Source of the DNA: Sarocladium kiliense
Lineage: Eukaryota; Ascomycota; Sordariomycetes; Hypocreales; Sarocladiaceae
Assembly (NCBI GenBank): GCA_030734395.1
Contig: JAUZTG010000020.1
Location: 1,054,001 to 1,118,000, forward strand
DNA length: 64,000 bases
Reading direction: 5' to 3'
Of this stretch, positions 1-12,398 are shown one piece after another. Each line of letters opens with the position of its first letter. The first letter of the stretch is position 1. The notes beneath the pieces are model-generated. The model was given only the letters and a program-made list of their open reading frames with translations, did not search any database and had not been told where the DNA came from. Both the position numbers and the translations under genes were made by a program.

Positions 1-3000
1 GCTGGGCCTGCGTGCAGCGAGTATCCATCACTACGGTGTCGGTTTCGTAAGGTAAAAGGATTGATTGGTTGTGCACTGGATCGCGTGCGATGATGTTGAG
101 TGGCACAAGGTTTTGCACACTCTGCGCAAGACACCACGCTCTTATATCTTACATTCGAAATCAACGAACACGTCCTTTGCGAGTGATTGACATAGCAGTC
201 AACTGAATGCCCAACAAAAGCACTTGATGCCCGATGAAACCTGCAAGAGCTTGCATATAGCAAGCCACTAAGGACCACGACCTAAAGAGCACTTGTTACG
301 GGCTTTGCTCGACTCGGATCGAATTGCAGGAAAATCGGTAGATGCACTTCACTGACAAGGGCTCCTCAGAGCCAGACTGTAGTCGTGACCTAAATCAAGT
401 TGGAAGATCCCGGAACGCTATCATCACTTGTTTGCAATGGTCCAACCTCCTGGTGAGTCCAGCCTCCAACCTCAATCAAGAGGAAACTCAATGTCTCACA
501 TCCCTCTCCCACGCCCCCCCCCCCCCCTCACCGCTTGCCGCAGAACCGTTACACTCTGTGACTCAAGCCTAATCCAAGACCCTCCACTGTTGTCTTAAGA
601 CGTGGCGAGAGCACAGAGGAGAGAAGAAAAGGAGCTGTGGGCGGCAACCTGACGAGGCTAGAATAAGGAGGGTGAGAGAATACGGGCCTTGCGAGAGAGG
701 GTGCTGCCGGGGAAGTCAGCCGGCAACAACGCTATCTGGCGGTCAACTATGTCGTTGCTTTTCCCGTAGTTTCCAGCTCGTACGAGCCTTGCTGATAATA
801 CCGGCTTACTATACGCGGAGGTTGGTCGCCACCCGCAGTCTGCCCCGTGGCGGTGTGGCAGGCCTTCAGGGAAAAAGTAACGAAGCAACGAGTGACGTGA
901 TAGAGAGTTGAGGGGAGGGGGGGGCTGGCCAATGTTGACTCCGGGAAACATCATTCACGGCTGAATATCGCACTTTGCCGCAGTGGCTGAACCTATCGCA
1001 GGCAACTTGTGCTTCACACCGCCACCCTGTGACCACGATACCCCCTCACTGCGTTGTCTTGCTATGGTGTAAGACCAGCAGCCGTGTTGAGCCATCAGCT
1101 TTGTCATGATGCATCAGCATCGATCTCGACCACTGATCAGCCTTGGACGATCTACCTCGGATAGATCCTTCCAGGCATCGCTAATGCTTGGTCAGGTTGG
1201 GTAGATGAGGGGCATGCGAGAAAGTTGCAACATCTCGGTTGACGGGAGCATCTGAAGCACTTCATGGCCGGTTCTCGCGGATTCCTCCGAGAGCCACCAT
1301 CGGATTGGTATCGAGAAAAGTGAATGTGTGCTGGCACTGCCGTCTTTCGGCTTTCCAGGTTCTTGGGATTCTTACACAAGCTTAGACTCACCGCCCATCA
1401 GCCACTAGATAATCGAACCTACGTGCCGCTTGTTTCATCCCAAGACTACCTTGCAGTCACCGTGCAACCTGGAAATTGCATATACCATGTGACTTCGTGT
1501 TGGGTCGAGAAATCTGACTAGCTGTTCAACGCTGATAGTGGTGAAGCAGTCTGCCAGCCCTACCAAGTACAGAAGTTACCCTGCACCCCGTTCTGGAAAC
1601 CAAATGGGCAGGGAAGGACGCAAAAGCTGCAGTAAAACAATGTGGAATGGAAGTCATTTGTATGAACACATTTTGAGGCGAAATGATGTTGTTTTTTGAA
1701 ATATAAAGGGATATGACCCAGTCCTTGCTGCGATTTGTATCCTAATTGTGGTCAGATTCGCTGCGGCATCGTCGATAGCTTTCAAACATGCAGCCGTATC
1801 GAAAACACCTGCCTCAAGACTTACACGTTCGGATGATGCATACCTTCGAAACTGTCGACAGCAACCCCTGGTCACTTGCATTTGGCCCAGCAGAAGGACT
1901 TCCCATGTGTGTAGATGCGATGCAGACAGCTTGCAGGCGCCATGCAGGTACTACCCTCGTCGATGGCTGGGTACGACTGCATCTGCGCGTTGCTGTTTGG
2001 TGCAGCCACGCCATTTGAGCGATGTGAGCCAGGGTTCACAAGTCGGTGCCGTCGGCGTCATCAGCATCGTCGGGTCGCCCTGGCCCCAGCCCTATGCACT
2101 ATTAGTTCCTTCTATTGGATTTCCGACATGAGCTCAAGATCAATCACCCCTCATCCAACCAACCCTGGACATAAGACGGGGCCTGTTCTTGAGTGGCTCC
2201 AGGTGCAGGATGCAAGGCAGCACCTTGGGCACTGGGATAACTTGGCAGGCAGGAACGGTGCCAGAGCCTTGTGCATTGCATTGCACCCTGGCACAACCCA
2301 TGGTCCCTCCCCCGCGTGAGAACGCGAACGCATCGCGAACAAGTGTAGCACGCATCAGACACCGTACTATGAAGTCCAGAGCTGTTCCTCCAACTTCGTT
2401 TCGATCGATGAGTTCGATCAGGTTTGACGAGACGCACATGCAACTGGCTGGGATCCGAGACACCTGAGTGCGCGCTCTGAGTGGCCACTCTGACAAGCGA
2501 CGAAGCCTGAGCCCGCCTTGCCGGACCTTGGGCGCACAATCCAGCCGTGATGTGACGAGTTATGGCACCTCCAATCTCTCCATCTGCACCGGCATCCTTC
2601 GCCTGGTTTCCACGCCGCCCCACATCGCGGCAGACACAACGGTGATGAGGTGAGGTCTTCGAGACTGGGCGTGTTCTTCCGCGGGCAGTGATGTCTCCTA
2701 TACACGCCACATCCGCCGCTCTCCTCAAGCCAACCCTGCGCTGCTACCCTCCTTTCCCTCAGACCCACCCTCCATCCACAGCCGGCCCCCCTGGTCCTTG
2801 TTCTTGGCTGTCTATGTCCTCTGGGGTCCTCGCCCTCGGTTAGACAGGGTTTGGACGGAGCAGGCCAATCTGGCGGCAGGGGCTGATCCCACGCTGCCAC
2901 CATGCTCCTGGTCCAAGTACGGATTGGTGCCATGCCCAGCCGTCTTCAAGTAGTAACCCACGACATGGTGCCCGCGCCCTTGGACAACCAGACGGCTGGG

Positions 3001-6000
3001 ACAAACCGTTTAACTTGTCGACTCGCATGTTGGCAGTGACGAGCAATCTGAAGCCGTTCCGTGCGTAAGTACTAGGCCCCTGTGCGCCAGTCACTGATGA
3101 CGAGGGAAGCCCGTTTCCAACGTTTCAAATGAACGACTTTCCTGGTCCAGTGCGATCTTCAAACGATCTTGCCTAAGCTTCAGTGCTCTTGACTGATTGT
3201 CCACGTCTTTCCACCGGAGCCTTCTGCAACTTGTTCCCGCCAACACACCCCACGCACAAGCTCCACCATATGTCCTTCTGTCACTGCATGATCTGGCGGG
3301 TTCACTTCCGACATAAGCAGTGGGACATTTGGTCTGTCCATGCTCACCAGGCGTGCACCAGGGAAACCGCGTATCTTTCGAGGGCGTATGCATGAGGCAA
3401 ACGAGCCTCAGCACTAGCGTAACATTAGGGGTAATTTCTGCATTGACGAAGATCGAAATGAGCGCAATTAAGCATGTCGTGGCCTGAGTTTGGAGAGAAA
3501 CTGCACTGTACGACACCATGATGCAGGTGAGCGCTCTCATTTCGTTACTTTTATCTCCCCCCATGAGCTTGCGGCACGGCTGCACAGTAGTCTGTCTTGT
3601 TACATCCCGATCGTGATGGGGCGAAGCAGTCAGCTCTCTGCTGGGCCACTGAGCTGGATGTCAGTGGCGCACAACAGAGGCAGCATAGGAGGCCTGCGCA
3701 CGCAAGCTGGTGACCCCCATCTAAGCCCAGACATCTCAAAGAGACTCGACAAGAAGATTTTGACTAAAGACTTTGGCGGTGGTGTGTGCGCTTGGCGGAG
3801 ACTGGGCACAACCACTTCTAGAATCGGGACGGATCGCCGGTTGGGCACACGAGGGGCTGCGGGCGGATAGACGGCGTTGCGTGGGTGGCTTCAGACTGAA
3901 AATGACAAGTCGCATTAAAAGGACAAAGCGTGAGATGGCCAGCAAGTGACAGCTGTGTAAAAGGCTTTACTGTATGAAGTTGCATACAACACGAAGCCAT
4001 TCAGAAAGAAAACTGTCGGAGGTCGGAGTAGCTCAGGTGACTAGTCACTGCCGGCCGCACCTGCCTGCATTCAACACGCTGATTCTGAACATCGTCTGGG
4101 GCAGCAGCAGGGTGCTTGCGGCACGTGATGGCTGCCTACAGTGTGCTGCCTTGCGTCTGGGTCAATCTTCGGATCGTCAACAGATTCTAAGCACCTCTGA
4201 CGCGTGCCTAGCTCGGTCCTTGTCTCATCCACCGTGACGACACTGTGCTGCACCTACGATACTCTTTCTTTGACAGCGCCGTTATCGATGCAACCTCTAC
4301 TCCGTACGATCCTGTCTGGCTCATCGATGAAGTGCGGCTAATATCGAGGTGTACTAAGGTAACTGGAGCCTACATACGCATGGCATCTCATAGTCTGGGC
4401 CCTTTCGGGCGATTTCCAGAACGTTGTTCGACCCCGGGAAGCTGTTCGTCCCCTGACATTCGACCAGGCCAGGGTGCCAGCCAAACCCTGTCACGGCTCT
4501 CTCCCCGGTCGCTCTGACACCTCCCCTGCTCAAGGTTCCTTGGGATTATATACGGACACTCCGTAAGCGTACGTCGTAATATCAGTGCACTGCAGCTATT
4601 CAGATATCGGAGGACACATGGACTATCGTTTTCCCAAGCCTCAACCACTTCCATTTCGTAAGAACAAACCCATGCAGGCTGTGGAGATGCATGGCCCAAG
4701 CTTATTGAAATGTCAAGGCCACATATCTTTACGCAGTGAAGTCGGACATATCGACGGCTCATTTGGTACATGCTCCAACAAGTAAGTAGCAGTCTTGGGA
4801 TGCATAAACAGTCGTGAAGCTAACATGCCGCATCGAATGACTGGCTAGCACAGGTATATTTGTCTATATCAGTTTGTGCTGGAGGTTCATGAACTGCAAA
4901 GCCCAGGTCCAGAGCGAATCGACTCAAGCCCTATCTCTTACATCACGTACAACCTTATACACCCCTGGTTCATGATGGAAGCATGGTTTAAACCTCAGAC
5001 TTGGGGGGGCGGGGGATGTGGCGTTGCTGAGGTCACAAGGCGAGCACCTCCCTGTCGCGGCTCATGCCGTCCGCATCTTTGGGGATCATGGCATGCATTC
5101 GTCACAAACCCTGCACAATTCTGGTGGCTGACAGAGTACTTGCCAGGACCCATGCATCGGCAGTCAGGATGCTTGCACAACTCGCCGGGCAGCCACGCGA
5201 GGTCCTAGTACGCTCTACTCCCAGTCAAGCCTTAGGCAGCCAATCCCTTATAACATGTGGGTGTGCTGGCGAGAGGCCCTTCGAACTGCAATATTGCGCT
5301 CTTGTTCCGACCCCTTCACGTGTCGCGCGGCAACCCTTCGTTCGTTCGCAACCACTCCTGAAGGATCAGCTCGCTTTCGTGTCGCGAGTACATGCTATAT
5401 CACACCTATTAAGAGCCTAGTGATATGAATTCGTCTTTTTGGCTCATCGCAAGCCTGACCGCCACAGGATGCTCGACAGGGACTAGTGGACTCCTCGGTG
5501 TTTCACCAACAGCCAGGACGCCCGCATCGAGCCAAGCGCCAGGCGGGCTGGTGGACTGGCGGAGCCTGGCGTGGGAACAGAATCAAGTCTGTGTTTCCCC
5601 TGGCCCAGTCGTCGTGGTGGCGCCCAGCTCGCACAGCCGATCTGGTCGCCCAACAACACGACCAACGGGGAACCAAGGGTGCAACGTTTTTACACACATG
5701 TGAGTGTGACCAGAGCTCAGGCATGATCGTGATATCGGAAGAATATACAATTTTTTTTTACCCATTGACTGGTTCACCTGAACTATTTCAGCGAATCCCT
5801 AGTTCCAAGGCTAATCATGGCGATAAGTAGACTCCGAACCAAGAAAAAAGACTTGACGGAGGCGCGACTCTAGAAGCACAGACCATCTGTTCTGCAACAC
5901 TGGCAAGAAACATTGACAGCATACGGAGTAGTTGGCAACTCTAAAGACAAGTAATTATCTCGGAACCCTCCCAATCCCTTCGCTCAATGGGGCTGTGGAT

Positions 6001-8107
6001 GGAGCTGACCCAGGTTTCGACATCAGCCATCAGCACCAGGCATGACGGACTGAAATGCAACCGTGTGTGGCGTTTCCTCCAATCTTAGTGCCGAGCTTTC
6101 TCCATACATTGGCAGATTGTTAGGGGCCAAATGGGTTTTGCCAGAGACTAACGTCCATGGGCTTCACGACAGAAGTAGGAGCCACCCAAAGCAACGACTG
6201 CGAAAGAGTTTGGCGCACTGCACGCTACGAAAGTGATGGGACGTGTCTACACAATATGCCTCGAGCTCGCACCATTCACGTCAAGCTTTGCTCGAATGGC
6301 GGCAGATCGAATTGCGAATGTCAAGCGAGATGTTTTTGACCACGAGAACTACCCGATGTCTCGACAACGATCGATCGCTGTGGCATGTCGAACGATTTGG
6401 AACTTCTGCTTCGCTGCTGATGTCTTCTTACAAAATTAGGCATAGCGCCTCACGCAGGAAGCGCCAAATGTCTGTCCTGTCGTTCCCCGTCTTCCTTGGT
6501 TCTGTGCTGCTCACCGAAGGGTCATGGTGTCGACCAACTCCAACGCCACCACCCACTAGTGAGGGGCCCAACGTTGCTGCCAAGGATGCCTCTCGCAATC
6601 GGGGACATGTCGTTTGTTGCACTTGGCCCCGAGTCTGATGGAGCTCAAGGCTCAAAAGCTAGACGACAGAAACAGGCTAGGGTGGAAGGGGAAATTGCAT
6701 GAGCTTAACCACCTTCGCACTACCCAGGATGTCCGTACCCGAAACTTCATCATCTTCATCATATACGGAGGTACGGCCTTGCACAGGCTGCGCAATGCAA
6801 TCGCCTGGTCGTTCTCCGATAATGTAACGGCACGCAGGGGCAAGCAGTCCTTCCTACCCTTGCGTTTTGTTGAGCCCGAGGAAGCGGTCATGGAATGAGG
6901 CACTGTCGCCTTCGACAGGTACCGGGCAGGCTGCATAGGCTGGGTTCTGTGCAGAATGGCCAGGGGGGAGACAGGAACATGGGACGGGGAAGCATGGCGG
7001 GCTACACCGCTTGGGGAGTCGAGAGCAGCAGAAGAGGCAAAGAAGAGGCCGAACCCCGGCGCAATCCCAGTCCGTCTGGCTAGCCCCGGTGCGCGAGTGC
7101 TCCATTGGGCAGCTGCTCCTCGAAGGAAGGACCCGGTTGCTCCGCCATTGGTTGCTTAATCAAGTGCCAGCGGGCCCCTGTCACGTTGTTCCCATGCGCT
7201 GGCGCTCCTGAGCCAAACGTGTGTGTCGCGCGCGTTTTTCTGTCTCTGCGTGTGTGGGCGTGGGATGGACAGGGGCGCCAAGGCTGCAGGTGAGGTGTGG
7301 GCGAAAGACACACCCTCTTTCGTTCGCGTTTCGCGTACTAACAACGGCTAACCAGTCTGATGGTTCCCCTCAGCAGCGCAGTCCGACTTGGCCGTTCTCT
7401 CCCGACGCTTTGCGAGATTGTTGCTCACTTATCCGGCTGCCTGCATCTCAAGATTGAACAATACGAAGGCAGTCGCAACACAGCGCAGTGTATACGCAGG
7501 TTCCCACGGTGTAATAACACGATACGACACGACAGAGCACGAGCCACTCTCCCGATGGCGCCCTGAACACAGCAGCAGAGAAGTAGAGAAGCCGTCTCCA
7601 CGCACACACCCCGACGACCCTTTACATGTGTGTGCCCACCATCTATCCTGGTCTCCTCCTGGCTGGGACCGTCAGCAGTGGGACGCCAGACCAGACAGAT
7701 CCAGTTGGTTGTCTCTGGCACCGGCGCCCACCTGTCCGACTTGTCTCCTGTGTGGCTGCCCGCCGACCCCTGCCCATGCCCGGACACCGTTCGCGGGAAC
7801 TTCCCATCCCATGGTTGAGTCGACTGGTGCTGGGGCTGGTGAGGGGGGGACGATCGACTTGTCACGGCGGTCTAGCAGGGCCTCATGTCAAGCAATCGCA
7901 TCTGAGTATATGCTTGTTCGAGGCCCACGGCAGCACCCGTCCCAGTACATACACAGTTCCGGCAACCGCGCTCTTGCGGTGTGATATTTGAACCAGTGCT
8001 TTCGGCAAAGCGCGCTGCTTTTTCATGCGACGCAACGCGGAGCCGGGAGCGGATACTGGCCTGCTGGGCTGGTCCTGCTTGCCAGAATAGCACAGCACAG
8101 CACAGCA
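1..8107. other. Long gene-free region upstream of the DUF8032-like regulator
   Basis: About 8 kb in which I recognise no protein family on either strand. Open frames reach about 200 codons (for example 7388-7984 plus, 2144-2728 minus), but their translations are rich in Arg/Ser/Pro/Cys, overlap one another on both strands and carry no domain motif. I also found no tRNA A/B-box pair, 5S motif or transposase signature. Such long spacers are common upstream of developmental regulators in filamentous fungi, so regulatory DNA or non-coding transcription is a reasonable inference. A decayed or lineage-specific gene cannot be excluded by eye. Confidence 0.5.
514..527. repeat. Poly-C tract (14 C)
   Basis: An uninterrupted run of 14 cytosines inside the gene-free region. 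It is a simple homopolymer with no gene attached. Length may vary between isolates and such runs are prone to sequencing error. Confidence 0.9.
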
Positions 8108-9114
8108 AATCACATCATATCAAATTTCCCTTAACCTGCGCCGCGGCCCCTCCTCAGGTCTCCCCCTCCCCCTGGTTGGTCTCGCGGGTGTCAAACACGC
8201 CTCCTGTCACTTGGGACACTCCGCTGGGTCTCCTCCCCTCCTCTCCTCTCCAATCCCCCCTTTCACCTTTTCCTACATTGGCCCAAGCCCATCCAATACC
8301 CACTTCCTATGCCACTGTACCTTGTTCTCCCCATAATCTTGGTTCAAATATCTGCTCCCCTGCACTTTTTTCTTCACCCGTCCCCGTCATCCGGCTGCTC
8401 TGGTGTACCTTCGTAACACATTCCCCCGATCTTCGAGCCAGTATCGTTCACAGCCTGTCCTGGCCAGCTTCTCCAGCTCTTCCTGGCGAACCCCCCTGAC
8501 GCGTGTGTGTGTGTGTTCGTTCTTGGGAACGTCGCGTGGTCCTCGCCGTCTCGAACGTTGACTCTTTTCGTTGTCCCCTGGCCACTCGTTCTACAGTACA
8601 AGCTCCCTAGCCTCGGAGCTATTATCCTTTGACACATTCTCCAACCCCAGCGTCTATTGCATCCATAGCAGCAGAGACCACACCTCCACCCTCACTCTTC
8701 AAAACGTTTGGTAAGTCCTTCTTCTCTTGGTTGTCAGTCATGGCTGGACTTCCCGCGGCTCATACATTCGTTCACTTGCTCGTTACTTGCCCGCCACCTG
8801 CCCACCATACATGTACACCTGCACACATGCCCACCATTCACTCCTCCATTTGTCCTTTTCACTATCTTCATCGGGAGTGAACCGCATTGCAAGCTGGGAT
8901 TGCTTTATCAGCATCCATCTCCATTCCGGGTCTAGCACGCCTCACCCGTGCAATCCCAGTCACTCCAGGGGAGTGCCACTCCACCAGAGCTCCCCCAGAC
9001 CCTGCCCGCTACAAGGGGGCAATAAAAAACCATCACGTCCTGCTTCGCTTTGTTTTCTTCCTCCTTGGGTTGTTCTACAGTGCAGCTTCGGTCTCGCAAC
9101 TCGACGATTTACTA
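8108..9114 (+). promoter_or_regulatory. Pyrimidine-rich leader and probable 5'UTR intron of the DUF8032-like gene
   Basis: The strand turns strongly C/T-rich from about 8130, typical of ascomycete promoters and leaders, and includes a (GT)7 tract at 8503-8516. A good donor, GTAAGT, lies at 8711. Candidate acceptors are a CAG ending at 9080 and another ending at 9135; the latter has a well-placed CTAAT branch point at about 9112. If the second is used, the ATG at 9115 is spliced out and translation would begin at the ATG at 9512. There is no ATG in the exon just before the donor. Confidence 0.45.
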
Positions 9115-12100
9115 ATGGGTCTTCTCTCCATGCAGCATCAACCGCAGCACCAGCAACAAGGTCATACGCCTTCACAGCAGCAACTGCACAGCTCGAGACC
9201 CTCCAGTGTTGTTCACCAGCAGCACCAAGCTCACGGACAGCCGCCTCAGCAGCCTTCAGGAGCGTACTCAGCTTCAAGTCACAGTCTTGCTCAAAGCTAT
9301 CAGCACGGCAGCCAGACCTCTTCCAACAACCAGGACAACATCCCCTACTACAGCCATCAGAGCCCGTACAGCACCCCAGGTGCCGCGAGCGGATACACGT
9401 CCGCCGGTATGACCTCACGTCCCGAGTCTCTCGTGGTCTTTCACAGACGCGCCTGGCTCAGATGCCCATCAGAAACGCGACGCTGACTTGTGATGCGCAG
9501 ATACCTCCGAGATGATGGCCGCCGCTCAAATACCGAGACCACACCACTACCCGCCCATGTCGTATCACACTCCACAGTCCAACTCGCCCGCCTCTGTCCC
9601 CTCACCATCTCAGCATGACCAGCATCGGAGCATCTACGGCCCTCCGCCGTCGCAGCACATGCCGCAGTCGATGTACTACCAATCGCAACCTCCTCACTAC
9701 CAGTCTATGCCTCCTCAGCACAACGCCTCACCTTACGGCCAACCCCAGCCCACCGCGTCCCCCTATGGTCAACATGCCCAGCACCCTCAGTCAATGACTT
9801 CACAGCCGAACATGATGATGTCGCATCCCGCACCTCAAAACCACATGGCTCAACATGCTGCCCAGCACGCCCAAGCTGGTATGGCTGGAAGCCCCAGGCC
9901 CAAGCTTGAACCCCAGGTCCCGCTCCAGCTCCAGAAGCCTCAGAGCTCGTCTATGTCCCAGTCCCAACACCCCCAAAACGGTGCTCCTCAGCTTCACAGC
10001 CCTGGTAGCCAAGGCCCCGGCGGTGTCAACAACCCGAACGCAGCTCCTGGCCCTATCCCGGCAACGACTCCTCTCGTTGTGAGGCAAGATGGGAACGGCG
10101 TGCAATGGATTGCCTTTGAGTACTCCCGCGACCGCGTCAAGATGGAATATACCATCCGCTGTGATGTCGAGTCTGTTACTACGGAGGAGCTGCCCCAGGA
10201 ATTCAAGCAGGAAAACTGCGTTTATCCCCGCGCTTGCTGTGCGAAGGATCAGTACCGCGGTAACCGGTTGATTTACGAGACCGATTGCAACCGTGTCGGA
10301 TGGGCACTGGCCCAACTAAACCCCTCTCTTCGCGGCAAGAGAGGCCTTATCCAGAGAGCTGTGGACAGCTGGCGTAACAGCAATCAGGATCCTCGCCTTC
10401 GAAGCCGAAGAGTCAGACGCATGGCGAAGGTGAACGGACGCGGAAAGTCGTCAACCCCGAACCAAACTGCCGCCCATCTTCCAACACCGACGGCAGCTCC
10501 TGGTATGGCACCAGCGCCTGGTCCCATGCCTCAGAACCATGGCCAACCCATGGGTAAACCCGGTATGGGTCATATGGCACAGCCTATGCACCATCATCCC
10601 GGTGCACACCCCGACAACAACGGCCCAGGAGGAGATGAAGTTGGTATGTTCCACCATATGTGATTACATCGCACAGCGCGTTCTGCTACTTTGGAATTAC
10701 TCAAAGACCCCTCTGCGATTCCTAATTGATTTGGCATCTCTTCGCGCCTTGACGCGCCAACGTGGCGTTGTTCCAAAGAAAAGCTCACTCCGATGGCTAC
10801 CAATCTGTCTGTACATCCACAATCTGCTGCGGCGAGTGCTTTTCGAGTTAAAGCATCCCATTCATTCCCTTTTGCTTTCTCTTCCCCTTTGTTTTATGGG
10901 ATATTGTACCGGGACTGGACTTGTCGTCATATGGTGTTTTCCTTTTACAAATTTATGTCTGTTACTGGCATGGGCCCCGCCGTCTCGCATGACACTCTAT
11001 CATCATTCCTTCGACCTGATGCAGGTGCTGTATTACCGCAGCGGCTTGTGATGAAGAGAGTTGTCTTTGATTCTGGCACATGTTGTATATTACGAAGAGA
11101 AGTTGGCATATGCTCGCGCAGACACTCATACGCAAGATGCGTGGGAAGAATCACGCAGAGATGCACTGTCGAATTCCTGCCTTTCTCGATCCCCATCCGC
11201 GTTTTGATTCTGAGCGTGGCTCCTAGCAGAGTTTCACTATGGGTATATGGCGTTCCAAAATACTTATACACGTCGTCAGTGGCGTTGCTTTTCCTGCAAT
11301 TTTGCGAGACATCCTTATTGTCTTACCACAGAGGCTCTGTTTTAGATGCCCTCACTCCACAGGCTTGTCTCAAGTCCATATCTCGAACAAGTGAAGAGAA
11401 TGAAACACAGTCATCTTTGCGGGCAACGTGGTCGGGGCAGTAGTGCTCGAACGATTCTTGGTGCCACTTATTCAGCCTTACCGTCTTTTGCCAATGCCTT
11501 ATAGAGAAAATGTAACTAGAGCCAACTAACAACTGATTCAGGGGAGCACAACTACCACCACCAAAATCCTCAAGACGTGCCAGGTGGACATGATGTGAGA
11601 CACACTCAGGTCTTCACCGGGTACGGCGCTCAGGGGTACCCCGCCAGTGCCCATGGTCCACCTATGTCTCACATGGCCCCCCATGCAACGACATCCAGTC
11701 GCCATGAACGGGACGAGGAACATCCCGGTCTTTTCCCCGATATGCCGGAGGCGAAGAAGCGAAAGTTTATCCTTGTTGAGGACAATGCTCGCGGATCTCG
11801 ACTCCGCGTTCGAGTCACACTGCAGGGCGTTGATACCAATGAGATCCCCGACAGCTTCCGCAAGAGCTCCAGTGTTTACCAAGGCAGCTTCTTCCGTCGT
11901 GAGATGCAGAGCCCCCCACCGAGTGCAACGGGCACACGTTTCTTCCAGGACGACATCGCAGATGATGGCGTTCAGGAGACGGAAGGGCGAGCTGCTGGCC
12001 ACCGTGGTGTCAAACGCAAGGCCGCAGAGATGGTCAAGGTCCCCATGGGCGATGGCCAGGATGGCGAAGTTGCTATTGAGAGACTGACCAAGTCACAACG

Positions 12101-12398
12101 TCAGAAGGAGGTGAAGCTTAACGACCTGGGCTACCGGATGGCGTGGCTGCAGAGCCGTGTCTTCGCCGGCCGAACGGTCTTCTTGCAACGAGCTCGTGGG
12201 TGAACCCTATTGAACTAGCTCCTCATCCGTGTCATACTGACGTATAAGATAGTGGACTGCTATCGGAACAAGACCCGCGTGGCCATCGAGAGCAACATGC
12301 AGGACGTTCAGACCGTCGCACCTCACTTCGAGACGAGAGTCGGAAAGCGCCGCTGGAACGAATTCCTGAAGAGAGGGGAGCGCCAAGATGATGAGTAA
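9115..12398 (+). CDS. DUF8032-like putative transcriptional regulator with two related domains
   Basis: Four-exon model: 9115-9406, 9501-10643, 11542-12195, 12253-12398 (744 aa). All junctions keep frame with good donors, branch points and acceptors. The first ~280 residues are Gln/His/Pro-rich and disordered. Residues ~290-410 form a conserved domain (starts VVRQDGNGVQW, ends near RSRRVRRM). A second domain at ~550-735 resembles the first: both have a Y/VTxxxxV core, then E(L/I)P(Q/D)xF, then a closing GW/AW...R(A)xDxxRN segment. I relate it to the fungal family I know as DUF8032, by memory. A nuclear regulatory role is inferred from composition. The third intron (10644-11541) is 898 nt, very long for this window, and separates the two domains. 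The start is uncertain: 9115, 9130 or 9512. Confidence 0.8.

Noticed and set aside
2144..2933. Two overlapping minus-strand frames of 171-194 codons
   Set aside because: They overlap in different phases, are Arg/Cys/His-rich, and show no recognisable domain.
4025..4065. TAGCTCAGGTGAC resembling a tRNA A-box
   Set aside because: No matching D-stem and no B-box within tRNA distance downstream.
7388..7984. 198-codon plus-strand frame in the gene-free region
   Set aside because: Low-complexity Arg/Ser/Pro composition, overlapping frames of similar length on both strands, no motif and no splice-linked continuation.
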